DNA of 64,000 nucleotides from Mangrovimonas xylaniphaga (GCF_001280435.1 NZ_LBIP01000013.1:992001-1056000), one strand, 5' to 3'. Positions 54,406 through 64,000 are shown, counted from the stretch's first letter. Translations and numbers: made by a program. Notes: a model not told the origin generated them from the sequence alone.

Positions 54406-55416
54406 CTAAGCTAGTTTTTTGGTTGAATTTCTATGGATAATTGTAGTTTCTACCACATGATGCGTTGTCTCCGTAGTCTGACCTGTTATTTTATCAAGCA
54501 ACGCTTTTACAGACTCTCTTCCAATTTGTTCGGCATGCTGGCTTACTACTGTTAAGGAAGGAATGGAATGCTCCGCCATAAGACCATTTGTAAAACCAAT
54601 GACTGATATTTGATCAGGAATCTTATAATCATTCAATCTAGCAACATTCAAAGACAACACGGCAGAATATTCGTCGGCAGCTAAAATTGCGTCAACTTTA
54701 TGGGTTTTCAAAAATTCCGTCAGTTCCCTTTCAATGGTATTATAATTTTCCACATTAAGAATCTTAGGTGCAATTCCCAGCTCCTCTAAAGCCTCCAAAT
54801 ACCCACTTTCACGAGCCTGCCCTACACTAATATCCGGAATAGGGCTTACAAAAACGATGTTTCTACAACCCGTTTCATATAGAAATTTTGCTGCATTATA
54901 AGCTCCATGAAAATCATCAACAGTTACCTTATCGCATTCAATTTCATCAGAGACCCTATCAAACATAACCATAGGCAGGTTGTAGTTCATACTCTTATAA
55001 AAATGCGAGTAATTCTTTGTTTTCTGGGTTTCTTCTGCCAATGACAGGATAATACCATCCACGCTTCCGTTAATAAAAGTATCTATACTTTCACTTTCCT
55101 TCTTCTGAAGTTCGTTCGACAAACAGATAATAATCTTGTAACCTCGCGCAGTCGCTTCCTTCTCGATACCATAAAGTACTTTACAGAAAAATTCCAGCAA
55201 GATTGCCGGAATTACCACTCCAATAGTTTTGGTCGATTTAGATTTTAAACTCTGAGCTATGTTGTTCGGGACATATCTATACGACTCCGCCAGCTCCTTA
55301 ATTTTCGTCCTGGTTTCAACACTGATTTCAGGATTGTCATTTAAGGCCTTCGAAACCGTTGATACCGACACATTCAATATTTTCGCTAAATCCTTTAGCG
55401 TTATTTTTGTACCCAT
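54406..55416 (-). CDS. LacI-family regulator of the second PUL
   Basis: The 336-residue protein has the LacI helix-turn-helix (ITLKDLAKILNVSVSTVSKA), the hinge (about 48-60) and a full periplasmic-binding-like domain ending in TTIIHRNSTKK. It is the last gene after susC-susD-SGBPs-GH27, 32 bp after GH27, so it is probably co-transcribed with the genes it controls. A palindrome near the GH5 start is a candidate target. The ligand is probably a sugar of this pathway, unknown. Confidence 0.92.
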   Translation of the reverse strand: MGTKITLKDLAKILNVSVSTVSKALNDNPEISVETRTKIKELAESYRYVPNNIAQSLKSKSTKTIGVVIPAILLEFFCKVLYGIEKEATARGYKIIICLSNELQKKESESIDTFINGSVDGIILSLAEETQKTKNYSHFYKSMNYNLPMVMFDRVSDEIECDKVTVDDFHGAYNAAKFLYETGCRNIVFVSPIPDISVGQARESGYLEALEELGIAPKILNVENYNTIERELTEFLKTHKVDAILAADEYSAVLSLNVARLNDYKIPDQISVIGFTNGLMAEHSIPSLTVVSQHAEQIGRESVKALLDKITGQTTETTHHVVETTIIHRNSTKKLA

Positions 55417-55448
55417 GGTTTAAATTTACTAAATCTTTTTATTCGTGA

Positions 55449-56654
55449 TTATTTTTTTTCAAGTTTAATCATCAGAACATCGTGGACCCCAATTTTAGCT
55501 TTCATACTTTTTGAAGTATCTCCCAAATTCTTGTGATTAAACAAATCTCTAATGCTATAGACATTGTGTTTTGGCTCTAACATTCTACCGTGAACATCAT
55601 CTCCAATATCATGTTTGGCAAAATCAAAATCAATTTCTACCTCCTCATTCTTCATATTGACAAAAACCATTGCCCAAGCATTGTTAGCCAAAGGTTTTAA
55701 CCATATTTCGATACCATTTTCATTAGTGAATCGGAATCCTTGGATTCCCAACTCATCCTGGTTGATGGCAACGACCTCCTTATTGGAAAGCGTTTTTATG
55801 GTTTCCTTGGTAGCACTTCTCAAATCGTTCCCCATAATTAACGGGGAGGTCATGATGCTCCACATGGCAAAATGGCTTCTGTCTTCCGCATCGGTCATTC
55901 CGTTTCCAACCTCCATCATATCCAAATCATTCCAATGACCAGGACCTGCAGCACTGCGAATGTCCTTACGCATATCAATGATTTTCCAGATTCCCCATGA
56001 AGACCAAGAACCATGTCCTACCTCACAATCCCAACAGTTGATGATATCACCTGTAACACGCCACAAATGTCCGATATCTTTAGCCCATTTCCAAGGCTCA
56101 TTATCGCCCCATTCACAAATACTGAATACAACAGGTCTGCCTGCAGCCTTTAATGCGTCACGCATAGTCATATAGGCTCCTTCGGCATTTAATTTTTCTG
56201 TGTTACACCAATCGTATTTTAGATAGTCTACATCCCATGAGGCATAACTTCTGGCATCTTGATACTCGTACCCTCTACTTCCAGGATATCCCGCACAGGT
56301 TTGTGCCCCTGCACAATTGTACAATCCAAATTTCAACCCTTTGGAATGCACATAGTCTGCAACAGCTTTCATTCCATTTGGGAATTTTACAGGGTCTGGC
56401 ACCAAATTACCATTTTCATCGCGCTCTTTAGCCATCCAACCATCATCAAGCACAATATATTCGTAACCTGCATCCTTCAAACCAAGCTCTACAAACTTAT
56501 CTGCAATATCCTTTACCAATTGCTCATTGATATTGGTCCCAAAGGTATTCCAACTATTCCACCCCATTGGAGGAGTTTCTGCCAAACCGTCAAACTTTTG
56601 GGCTTGGATTTGTACGGTGACAAAAAGTAAAATAAGGGCAAAAATCTTTTTCAT
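55449..56654 (-). CDS. GH27 alpha-galactosidase
   Basis: I place the start at MKKIFALILLFV (56654), which gives a signal peptide ending IQAQ; an upstream ATG adds 11 residues. The 401-residue protein shows the GH27 marks PPMGWNSWNTFG, IVLDDGW, YLKYDWCN with nucleophile D148 and WRVTGD with acid/base D203, plus MSPL-like MTSPLIMG. It should remove alpha-galactosyl branches, so the target glycan is probably galactose-substituted. It lies between the fasciclin lipoprotein and the LacI gene. Confidence 0.94.
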   Translation of the reverse strand: MKKIFALILLFVTVQIQAQKFDGLAETPPMGWNSWNTFGTNINEQLVKDIADKFVELGLKDAGYEYIVLDDGWMAKERDENGNLVPDPVKFPNGMKAVADYVHSKGLKFGLYNCAGAQTCAGYPGSRGYEYQDARSYASWDVDYLKYDWCNTEKLNAEGAYMTMRDALKAAGRPVVFSICEWGDNEPWKWAKDIGHLWRVTGDIINCWDCEVGHGSWSSWGIWKIIDMRKDIRSAAGPGHWNDLDMMEVGNGMTDAEDRSHFAMWSIMTSPLIMGNDLRSATKETIKTLSNKEVVAINQDELGIQGFRFTNENGIEIWLKPLANNAWAMVFVNMKNEEVEIDFDFAKHDIGDDVHGRMLEPKHNVYSIRDLFNHKNLGDTSKSMKAKIGVHDVLMIKLEKK

Positions 56655-56740
56655 AAGTATAAATATTTTAAAAAATATTCCCTGCAAAGGTATTTTACAG
56701 GGAATAAAAAAACTAATTCAAATAAGTGTTATTAATCAAT

Positions 56741-59224
56741 TTACTGAGCTTCAAAACGCACATTGTCTATGGCGAAATTCAACAAGACATCGGCTCCTTC
56801 GAAAGCCATTCCAAATTCCTGATCAATCAAACTGAAATCTGGCACTCCTAGGACAGAACAAGGAATAGTGACTGTAGTCCAGCCGCCATCGGTATCAAAA
56901 TCTTCTCCGGTATCGGCCCACGGCTGCCAATTATAGAAGGCATCCACTCCGTCACCATCATGAAAACGAATCCTGAACATTCCCGCCGTAAGCGGTTCAA
57001 TGGTCATGATATCGAATTTCAAAACATAGTCACTGATATTGTCAGCCACAGTATTTTGTCCGTTCAATGTGGAACCGTTTCTCCAGAAAAGATCTTGCCA
57101 TCCGGTACCGCCTGTTTGGAAATTGGCTCTACCGTAGCTAGATCCATCCAAACTAATGGCTGCATCATTTTCGGCATTTACATTACCCCACCAAGGACCA
57201 TTGGCATCCCAATCGAAGAATACCAAATCGGTATCATCTACAGGATCGACACCACCACAACCAGCAGTATCAAAACGCACATTATCTATAGCGAAGTTCA
57301 ATAAGACATCGGCACCTTCAAAGGCCATTCCAAACTCTTGATCTACTAAACTGAAATCCGGAACTCCCAAAACAGATAAAGGAATTTCAATGGTTTCCCA
57401 TCCATCTGTCTCTAAAGGCTCACCTGTGTCCACCCATGGCTGCCAGTTGTAAAAGGCATCGACACCATCTCCATCATGGAAACGAATTCTGAACATTCCA
57501 GCTGAAAGTGGCTCTATGGTTCTCAAATCGAATTTCAACACGTAATCATTCACGTTACTTCCAACGACATTTTGACCATTTAAAGTAGACCCGTTTCTCC
57601 AGAATAAATCCTGCCATCCAGTGCCCCCAGTTTGGAAGTTCGCTCTACCATAGCTAGACCCATCGATGCTTAGAGAAGCATCATTTTCCGCATTTACATT
57701 ACCCCACCAAGGACCATTAGCATCCCAATCGAAGAACACCAATTCCGGATCCCCAACAGGACATAGACCACTTTCTCCTGTTTCAATTCCCAGAGCACCC
57801 GTTAAAGCATCAGGAACCAAAATTCTATTTATTTCATGCACTATCCCGTTAGTAGCCCCAATATTTGTATTTACGACCAAAGAAGGGATCGCCGCCTCAA
57901 AAGTTGGCAACAATCTAGGATCATCTCCACTTAAATCAACTGAAATGACGTCTCCATAAACCGTACTAATATCCCCACCATCCACAAACTCACTGGACAT
58001 TAATGTTCCTACATGCAAATGGTAATTAACAATATCTGTCAAAACTGCTAATTCTTCAGGGGTATCAAAATCATCCAAACTTTCAAAGTTACCAGCAATA
58101 GCAAACAAGGCCAAAAAGGCATCATTATTAGGCGCAAATACGGTAAATTCATCTGTAGTTAAGGTTTCTGTTAAGCCAACCATTTCAACAGCCGAAGTAA
58201 ATGACGTAAATCCTCTGTCGTTGCAACGCTCTACAATATTCAAAGTTGCACTCAACACCGATTGAAATATGGAATTCGGAATCAACACTTTATTCACACC
58301 ATGTACCATACCGTTTACAGCTTGCACATCGGTCAGAACGATTTCACCATTATCATAAGAAGCATCATCGATTAAATTATCATTAATAGCGAATGTTTCT
58401 CCTTGCATCGTTGTTGGCGTAGTTCCATTCACTTCTTCACCTAACATATTTTCTCCAGCAACCACATGATACAACAATATTTCCTGCAATATTTCTACAG
58501 GCACATCACTCAATGAAGTCCATCCAAAAGCACCGTTAAGTTGAGCCAACAAGCTTTCAAAGGCCTCATTAGTTGGCGCAAATACGGTAAATGGATAGTT
58601 TTCATTTTCAGGATCCGATTCTGACAACGCTTCTCCCAAACCTGCCAACTCAATAGCTTCCACCAAAGAAGAATACTCAGGGTTTGCAGCAACATGATCA
58701 ACTACAGTAGGAGGCAACAACACAGCATCCACGGTATGAAGCACCCCATTAGTAGTTCCTATGTCGTAAGCACCATCAACTAGAGAAGCCACACCATTGA
58801 ACATCAATTCGGCATTGGCATTCGTGAAAAAACTCAAGTTATGACCATCTGGTCCCGTTGCCATTGTGCTCCTATATCCTGTTGTCATTGTAGTGGTGAA
58901 ATCTGGAGTCACTGTACTAATGACATGGTTGAGCAAAGCATTTTCCAATTCTTCCTCCGTCAATGAAGACGTATCGATATTTCCAAAGGCCGAGTTATTT
59001 GGGGCAAAAACGGTATAGGTAGATGTCGTTCCCAAGGTTTCATCCAAACCTGCTTGCGCCAAGGCGTCGTTCAATAACGATAAGTCAGGAGTTTCAGAAA
59101 TTACTTCAGAAATACTCCTTGGATCATTCCCCAAACTAGGAAACTGGTCATCGTCGTCCTTACATGCCGTAAAGCATGCCAAGGCCACAAACAAGAACGT
59201 GTTATATATTTTGGATACTTTCAT
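56741..59224 (-). CDS. Surface lipoprotein with three fasciclin domains and two glycan-binding-like modules
   Basis: The 827-residue lipoprotein (acylated C21, FTAC) has three fasciclin (FAS1) domains at about 33-170, 172-315 and 320-465. Each has a TVFAPxNxAF block and an NGxxHxxxxVL(I/L)P block. Two near-identical beta modules follow at residues 492-653 and 664-827. In a PUL after susD these modules probably bind the glycan. The FAS1 domains may mediate adhesion or serve as spacers. I know of no exact precedent for this architecture in a PUL. Confidence 0.85.
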   Translation of the reverse strand: MKVSKIYNTFLFVALACFTACKDDDDQFPSLGNDPRSISEVISETPDLSLLNDALAQAGLDETLGTTSTYTVFAPNNSAFGNIDTSSLTEEELENALLNHVISTVTPDFTTTMTTGYRSTMATGPDGHNLSFFTNANAELMFNGVASLVDGAYDIGTTNGVLHTVDAVLLPPTVVDHVAANPEYSSLVEAIELAGLGEALSESDPENENYPFTVFAPTNEAFESLLAQLNGAFGWTSLSDVPVEILQEILLYHVVAGENMLGEEVNGTTPTTMQGETFAINDNLIDDASYDNGEIVLTDVQAVNGMVHGVNKVLIPNSIFQSVLSATLNIVERCNDRGFTSFTSAVEMVGLTETLTTDEFTVFAPNNDAFLALFAIAGNFESLDDFDTPEELAVLTDIVNYHLHVGTLMSSEFVDGGDISTVYGDVISVDLSGDDPRLLPTFEAAIPSLVVNTNIGATNGIVHEINRILVPDALTGALGIETGESGLCPVGDPELVFFDWDANGPWWGNVNAENDASLSIDGSSYGRANFQTGGTGWQDLFWRNGSTLNGQNVVGSNVNDYVLKFDLRTIEPLSAGMFRIRFHDGDGVDAFYNWQPWVDTGEPLETDGWETIEIPLSVLGVPDFSLVDQEFGMAFEGADVLLNFAIDNVRFDTAGCGGVDPVDDTDLVFFDWDANGPWWGNVNAENDAAISLDGSSYGRANFQTGGTGWQDLFWRNGSTLNGQNTVADNISDYVLKFDIMTIEPLTAGMFRIRFHDGDGVDAFYNWQPWADTGEDFDTDGGWTTVTIPCSVLGVPDFSLIDQEFGMAFEGADVLLNFAIDNVRFEAQ
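56744..57751 (-). repeat. Two tandem near-identical coding modules in the fasciclin lipoprotein
   Basis: The copies are 57266-57751 and 56744-57235, offset by 516 bp. By eye they are about 85% identical as protein, with long shared blocks such as RIRFHDGDGVDAFYNWQPW. That points to a recent duplication. Confidence 0.9.
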
Positions 59225-59276
59225 TATAATTCTTTTTAATTAATATGTTTTAGTTGATTATAATACCGACAATGAA

Positions 59277-60359
59277 TTATAGGAATCCAAAATCATCGAT
59301 ATAGAAAATATACTCAGCCAATCCAGTGTTGGATGACTCTTGGAAATCCAATCTGAAAATTGTACTTGGCGCTCCGTTTGGATAGAAATCCGACAACGGA
59401 ATCACCACTTTGTTCCACTCTCCTGGAATCAATTGGATAGGTTGGTGCGTTGCGGCGCCATCAAAATCATTGATTGCCAAGGTTACAGTGTCTCCAGGTG
59501 CTCCAGTACCATACACCGATACAGTAATGGCATCAAACTGATTGAAAGGAATATTTGGCACCCAGAAAGTAAATCCAGACCAAGCCTCTCTAATACACTT
59601 GATAGAATACTGACCGATAGCATGCTCTGTAGAATACAAATCATGGGTTCCGCCCCATTCTCCTACCGTCCAATCTGGATGCAGATCATCTATATAAATT
59701 GAATATGAAAATCCATAAGAATCCGATCTGGCCACAGCGCCTCTGGTAGTTGCCAAATAGATATAGGCCTGCTCCACTCCGTCGGGAACTTTTACAGTAA
59801 CAACTTCGGGAGTAATAGACACTATTTCTGCTTCCAACTCTACAAGGTTTCCATTTTCCTCAGAACCGCTTACAAAGGTTACCGTATCTGTATCGGTGAA
59901 ATCACCTCCCATTAGGTGTACCAATTTTACACCGTCTACAGTTTCCTCTGTAAAGTCTGTAATGGTTAACAGGGAAAAATCGTATTCAACAGATCCTCCC
60001 AAGGTTTCCAAACGCAAAATATTAGGTTGATTTACGTAAGGTGCTTGTTCAGGAATGGTTACAAACGCAACATTATCTGTTACCAATGCTGGATTAAATC
60101 CTGATTGATATCCATTAAAGTATACTTTGAGCAAGCTACCTAAATAGTTTCCTCTAATAATATAAGTGCCCTCCAAAACTCCTTGAGTTACGGCAACGTC
60201 TTCCGTTACTTCACTCACACTAGTAATCACTGGTGGCTTTGAAGCATCAGGCGTGGGAGCGTCTTTAAAGTCATTTTCACAAGATGTCAACTGCAATGCT
60301 GCAATTATCATTACCATAAACCATCTTGCCTTCTGTAAGTTTATATGCATTGTTTTCAT
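59277..60359 (-). CDS. IPT/TIG-domain surface glycan-binding lipoprotein
   Basis: I place the start at MKTMHINLQKARW (60359), 10 bp after the susD stop; longer frames run into susD. The 360-residue protein is acylated at C27 (LQLTSC). IPT/TIG-like Ig domains lie at about 40-210, and the C-terminal part (about 215-360) is a beta-sandwich with IYIDDLHPDW and FYIDDFGFL. This is the usual layout of the SGBP that follows susD in xyloglucan and mannan loci. It should bind the polysaccharide at the surface. Confidence 0.85.
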   Translation of the reverse strand: MKTMHINLQKARWFMVMIIAALQLTSCENDFKDAPTPDASKPPVITSVSEVTEDVAVTQGVLEGTYIIRGNYLGSLLKVYFNGYQSGFNPALVTDNVAFVTIPEQAPYVNQPNILRLETLGGSVEYDFSLLTITDFTEETVDGVKLVHLMGGDFTDTDTVTFVSGSEENGNLVELEAEIVSITPEVVTVKVPDGVEQAYIYLATTRGAVARSDSYGFSYSIYIDDLHPDWTVGEWGGTHDLYSTEHAIGQYSIKCIREAWSGFTFWVPNIPFNQFDAITVSVYGTGAPGDTVTLAINDFDGAATHQPIQLIPGEWNKVVIPLSDFYPNGAPSTIFRLDFQESSNTGLAEYIFYIDDFGFL

Positions 60360-60369
60360 AGTCTTCTTT

Positions 60370-61953
60370 TTATTCAAAATCGTAAGGTACCGGTGACTCC
60401 AATAGAGCTGGGTTATTCTCAATCTCGTTGTTTGGATATGGGAACAACAAATCATCCATTGTTGCTGTATAAGTTTCCGACCAAACAGAAGGTGGATCAG
60501 TATCATTGTTATAAGTACCTCTTTCGGTATTGCTTAAGAAATTCAAGGCGAAATTTGGCCCACGTCTTACTACATCGTACCAAAATTCAGACTCATAAGC
60601 CAACTCAATTCGTCTTTCATTGAACACATCATCCAAAGTTGGATTTGGCTTATCTGCCAATCCAGCTCTACGTCTCACCTTATTGAAGGACGCAATGCCA
60701 TCGGCTGTAGAGCCACCTCCGCTTAAAGCCGCTTCAGCATGAATTAACAACAACTCTCCATAACGTAAAATATAGGTGTTGTTCGGATAACTTTGCGCGG
60801 CACCACCACCATTGGTAGCAGCATTACCTACTACATATTTTTTAACGCCAGCATTGGTTCCTTGGTGACTGATATTTTCAGACACTGTATATCCATCATT
60901 TAAATCTGGATAATAAGCCCCTGGCGCCATAATGGTAGCATAATATCTCTCATCCAATTCCGTATCCTCATAAGCTTGCTGCAAGTCTATTGAAGGTCCT
61001 ACTGCAGACCATCCATCGGAGAATCCCGTTACACCAGCTGGCGCAAACAAGGATTGCAATCCATTCCCTTCAGCCCACACTCCTGTGTTGGTCCATTGTA
61101 AGGCAATGATAGATTCTGGATTATTGTCATTTGCCGTTAGAAAAAGGTCGTAGTAGCTTCCTGCAGGGTCCCCATCTTCGGCATCACCTCCATAAAGTTT
61201 AAATTCACCTGAATTAATCACTTCGCTCGCCAATTGATACGCCATGGTATAGTTTTGCTCATATAAATATACCTTCGCCAATAAGGCTTTAGCAGACCCG
61301 CTAGAGAGTTTGGCATTGGCATCATAGTTGGAACCTCTTACTTTTTCATAACAATTGTCAATGGCAAACTCCAGGTCTCTTTTGATGAACTCATACACAT
61401 CAGATTCTGGGTTACGTGGCACCACAGGCTCCAAAACATATTCGTTATTATCCGCAATAATTGGAATTGAACCAAAAATTCTAACCAAGTAAAAATAAGC
61501 GGCAGCTCTAATTACGCGAGCTTCCCCTAAGGCATTATTAACTACATCTACCGGAACATCTGCCGCTACTTTTTCCGGCAAGGTGTTAATTACAGCATTA
61601 CTTTGTGCAACCACGGCATATAAAGACTCCCAAGCTTGGGTTAAAGTTCCATGCTCTCCTGTGATGGCAAAGTTCATAAAATCCCCATTTCTAGGATCCC
61701 AAGTACGTCCGTTCCCAGAACTGATTTCTCCAATACACCAAGACACATTGGTTACAAAATTGTACCAAGGCCTTGTGTAAAGCGCATTAGTTGCTGCATT
61801 GACCTGCTCGGTAGTTTGATAAAATTCATCAACGTTATATGAATCCTCCGGTGGCCTATCCAAGAAATCTCCCGTACAGGACCACAAGCCCAACACCACC
61901 GTTAACACGGCTACAAGTTTCGTTTTAAATAGTCTGTTTGTATATGTATTCAT
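60370..61953 (-). CDS. SusD/RagB-type surface glycan-binding lipoprotein (second PUL)
   Basis: The 527-residue protein is a lipoprotein (acylated C26, GLWSC) with FLDRPPEDSYNVDEFY near the start. The helical SusD core includes RVIRAAAYFYLVRIFGSIP, and the C-terminal part has FNKVRRRAGLADKPNP and NERRIELAYESEFWYDVVR. It lies 11 bp after susC and pairs with it. The glycan is inferred from neighbours (GH27, GH5). Confidence 0.95.
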   Translation of the reverse strand: MNTYTNRLFKTKLVAVLTVVLGLWSCTGDFLDRPPEDSYNVDEFYQTTEQVNAATNALYTRPWYNFVTNVSWCIGEISSGNGRTWDPRNGDFMNFAITGEHGTLTQAWESLYAVVAQSNAVINTLPEKVAADVPVDVVNNALGEARVIRAAAYFYLVRIFGSIPIIADNNEYVLEPVVPRNPESDVYEFIKRDLEFAIDNCYEKVRGSNYDANAKLSSGSAKALLAKVYLYEQNYTMAYQLASEVINSGEFKLYGGDAEDGDPAGSYYDLFLTANDNNPESIIALQWTNTGVWAEGNGLQSLFAPAGVTGFSDGWSAVGPSIDLQQAYEDTELDERYYATIMAPGAYYPDLNDGYTVSENISHQGTNAGVKKYVVGNAATNGGGAAQSYPNNTYILRYGELLLIHAEAALSGGGSTADGIASFNKVRRRAGLADKPNPTLDDVFNERRIELAYESEFWYDVVRRGPNFALNFLSNTERGTYNNDTDPPSVWSETYTATMDDLLFPYPNNEIENNPALLESPVPYDFE

Positions 61954-61964
61954 AGCTGATGTTT

Positions 61965-64000
61965 TTAAAATTCTAAATTAAATCCTAGCGTGAAAATCCT
62001 TGGGGTTGGATAACGTCCGTTGTCCACACCCATAAGTAGCGCATTTTGGTTATACACCCCAACTTCTGGATCGTATCCCGAGTAGTTGGTGAAGGTGTAA
62101 AGGTTTTGGATCATTCCATAACATCTCAATCGGTTAATACCTACAGATCTTGTTACATCTACTGGCAAAGTATACCCAAGGGTCACGTTTTGAATTCTCA
62201 AATAAGACCCATCTTCGATATAGCGATCGGAAATATTAATGTTTGGCGTGTCATTTCTAGCCAGTCTTGGAGAACTTGCATTTGGATTGTCTATTGACCA
62301 ATAATCCAAAACTGAAGGCGACTGGTTGGTATGTGTTGCATTACCTGCAGTTAAGTTTCTTGCCACTGCATTAAACACATCATTTCCATAAGATCCTTGC
62401 ATGAAAATGGAAAGATCTAAGTTTTTATAGTTGAATGAGTTTTGGAATCCAAATGTAAAGTCTGGGTGAGGATTACCAATCACAGTTCTATCGTTGGTAT
62501 CAATCACGCCATCACCATTCACATCCTTAAACTTCAAGTCTCCTAACCAAGTAGTAGAGAATAAAGCATCTTCAAAAGGACGTCCAAATTGTATTGGAGC
62601 GCCTTCCATATCTTCTACGGTTCTAAACATGCCTTCCACTTGGTACCCGTAAAACATCCCGATTGGCTCACCTACCTCGGTAATGGTTATAATCTGGTTG
62701 GAAGTGTTCATGGTAACCGTCCCGTAAATGGTCAAATCACCTAGAAGTTCGTTAACTCTGTTTTCATACTTCGAAAACGTTAAAGAGGAATTATATGAAA
62801 AATCCCCGCTTCCAATAGTTTTATAGCTTAAGGTAACATCAACCCCTTTATTTTGCATTTCCCCAAGGTTTACCCAAGGTGCCCCAATGGATCCTGGAGA
62901 ATTACCACCGGTAACAAAATCAGTAACCGCCAATTGGTACAAGAAATCCTTAGATACCTTGTTGTACACCTCAACTGTTGCCCCGAAACGAGAATCAAAC
63001 AAAGAGAAGTCCAAACCAAAGTTGGTTTGTTGCGAAGATTCCCATTTTAAATCTTCGTTGGCAAAATTGGCAAATTCAAAACCTGTTCCCAAGCCTGTGG
63101 ATATGGTATTCAATCTTGCTCCATAAGCAAAGTTTGGAATGGCCTGATTACCTACCTCTCCGTAACCTCCATAAAGCTTAATGTTCTGTATGGCATCAAA
63201 ATCGTTCATAAAGTTTTCATTGGACAATCTCCAAGATCCCGAAATAGATGGGAAATACCCCCATTTTTTGCCATCGGCAAATTTCGAAGATCCATCCGCC
63301 CTTAAAGAAGCCGTGATATTATAACGACTATCGAAGGAATAAATCACCCTTCCAAAGAAAGAAGACAAAGCGGCGCTACCTTTATATTGTTCGTTGTTGT
63401 CATTGGCATCACCAGTACCCAAGATTGGCACATCGTTACTCACGAAATCTCCATCACTTCCAATGACACCTTCCCATTTGGACTCCTGAGCTTCTTGCCC
63501 TAGTAATACTGTTAAATCATGCTTATCATTAAAACGATCATTATAGGTCACCAAGTTTTTAACAATCCAAAAATCGTTATTTTCTCTTCTTACATTCAAA
63601 GAACTCTCCCCTCCAGTAATTTCACCATATGTGAAAGTAGGCTGGAATCTGTCACTTAAATTAAAACCAAAGTCACCACCAAATTCAGCCCTATAGGTAA
63701 TTTTATTTCCTAATTGGATATCAGCAAACATATTTCCGAAAAGACGGTTACGGGTCAAGGTATTCTTAAGGCTTAAGGCCTTTGCAATAGGATTCTCGTT
63801 TTTGTAGTCATCATCAGCATCAGGACCTGCAAATGACCCATCCGGATTATAGACCGCGGTAGCTGGGTTGTTCATTAAAGATAAGAAAACAATCCCGTTT
63901 GTCGCGTTGTTCAATGTTAATTTGTCATTGGTTCTACTGGCAGTCAAGTTAGCTCCAACCGTAATTTTGTCGGTTACTTTAGCCGATATGTTAGAGCGAA
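61965..64000 (-). CDS. SusC-type TonB-dependent receptor (5' end beyond window)
   Basis: The visible 678 codons cover the barrel and part of the upstream region; the reading frame stays open to the last base (…KVTDKITVGANLTASRTND), so the gene starts outside the window. The TTG near 63947 is not the start. Typical SusC features are SLRADGSSKFADGKKWGYFPS and the closing YPTPRIFTLGFNLEF. It is the first visible gene of susC-susD-SGBP-SGBP-GH27-lacI. Confidence 0.95.
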   Translation of the reverse strand, partial: RSNISAKVTDKITVGANLTASRTNDKLTLNNATNGIVFLSLMNNPATAVYNPDGSFAGPDADDDYKNENPIAKALSLKNTLTRNRLFGNMFADIQLGNKITYRAEFGGDFGFNLSDRFQPTFTYGEITGGESSLNVRRENNDFWIVKNLVTYNDRFNDKHDLTVLLGQEAQESKWEGVIGSDGDFVSNDVPILGTGDANDNNEQYKGSAALSSFFGRVIYSFDSRYNITASLRADGSSKFADGKKWGYFPSISGSWRLSNENFMNDFDAIQNIKLYGGYGEVGNQAIPNFAYGARLNTISTGLGTGFEFANFANEDLKWESSQQTNFGLDFSLFDSRFGATVEVYNKVSKDFLYQLAVTDFVTGGNSPGSIGAPWVNLGEMQNKGVDVTLSYKTIGSGDFSYNSSLTFSKYENRVNELLGDLTIYGTVTMNTSNQIITITEVGEPIGMFYGYQVEGMFRTVEDMEGAPIQFGRPFEDALFSTTWLGDLKFKDVNGDGVIDTNDRTVIGNPHPDFTFGFQNSFNYKNLDLSIFMQGSYGNDVFNAVARNLTAGNATHTNQSPSVLDYWSIDNPNASSPRLARNDTPNINISDRYIEDGSYLRIQNVTLGYTLPVDVTRSVGINRLRCYGMIQNLYTFTNYSGYDPEVGVYNQNALLMGVDNGRYPTPRIFTLGFNLEF

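Noticed and set aside
63945-63947. A TTG that could open the last susC frame
   Set aside because: The same frame continues upstream to the window edge with SusC-like sequence, so the TTG is internal.

Overview
The window looks like chromosome of a marine-type member of the Flavobacteriaceae (Bacteroidota). Supporting signs are SusC/SusD pairs, lipoproteins with the Bacteroidota lipobox style, a type IX secretion (T9SS) sorting tail, weak Shine-Dalgarno sites, AT-rich DNA and GntR/LacI/AraC regulators beside glycan loci. I see no insertion sequence, prophage, CRISPR array or defence island.

Layout. (1) 1-10.9 kb: an alpha-glucan utilisation locus. A divergent LacI-type regulator (cut by the window edge) faces susC, susD, susE-like, susF-like and a large T9SS-exported GH13 amylase; a LacI-type palindrome lies in the promoter gap and a strong hairpin separates the binding proteins from the amylase. 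(2) 10.9-21.4 kb: a galactan/galactose module without its own SusCD. A GntR-type regulator heads gntR-galM-galK-galT-GH(clan A) on the minus strand and faces a GH53 endo-galactanase and a GH2 beta-galactosidase on the plus strand. Together they would cut beta-1,4-galactan to galactose and convert it to glucose-1-phosphate. (3) 21.4-24.4 kb: a MacB/LolD-like ABC exporter with a lipoprotein adaptor, then tRNA-Leu(UAG) and an M20 peptidase. (4) 26.3-27.7 kb: a DUF4407 membrane protein convergent with a STAS-domain protein. (5) 27.9-35.6 kb: a complete trans-4-hydroxy-L-proline catabolic operon (deaminase, 2-oxoglutarate semialdehyde dehydrogenase, epimerase, FAD dehydrogenase). It carries an embedded DUF885 HExxxGHH lipoprotein and has a divergent AraC regulator. 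The shared promoter gap holds three TCCAAA boxes at exactly 21-bp spacing. (6) 35.6-44.6 kb: housekeeping and small genes (PhnA-like, YjbR-like, DUF4260, cyclase, hemW, four-helix-bundle protein, ruvC, a flippase-like membrane protein with a GT2 glycosyltransferase). (7) 44.6-49.7 kb: a BlaI/BlaR1-type signalling cluster with duplicated TonB-C domains and a double palindromic operator. (8) 49.9-52.9 kb: a TPR histidine kinase with its response regulator, then an unlisted 55-residue secreted peptide. (9) 53.3-64 kb: a second PUL (susC cut by the edge, susD, IPT-type and fasciclin-type surface glycan-binding lipoproteins, GH27, LacI) with a convergent GH5. GH27 plus GH5 suggests a galactose-decorated beta-glycan such as galactomannan, which is an inference.

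The items most worth following are the hydroxyproline operon with its embedded putative metallohydrolase and phased AraC boxes, the SusCD-less galactan regulon with a clan GH-A enzyme fused into the Leloir operon, the fasciclin-based glycan-binding protein with a near-duplicate binding module, and two tiny genes. Every family assignment here is from reading motifs, not from database searches.
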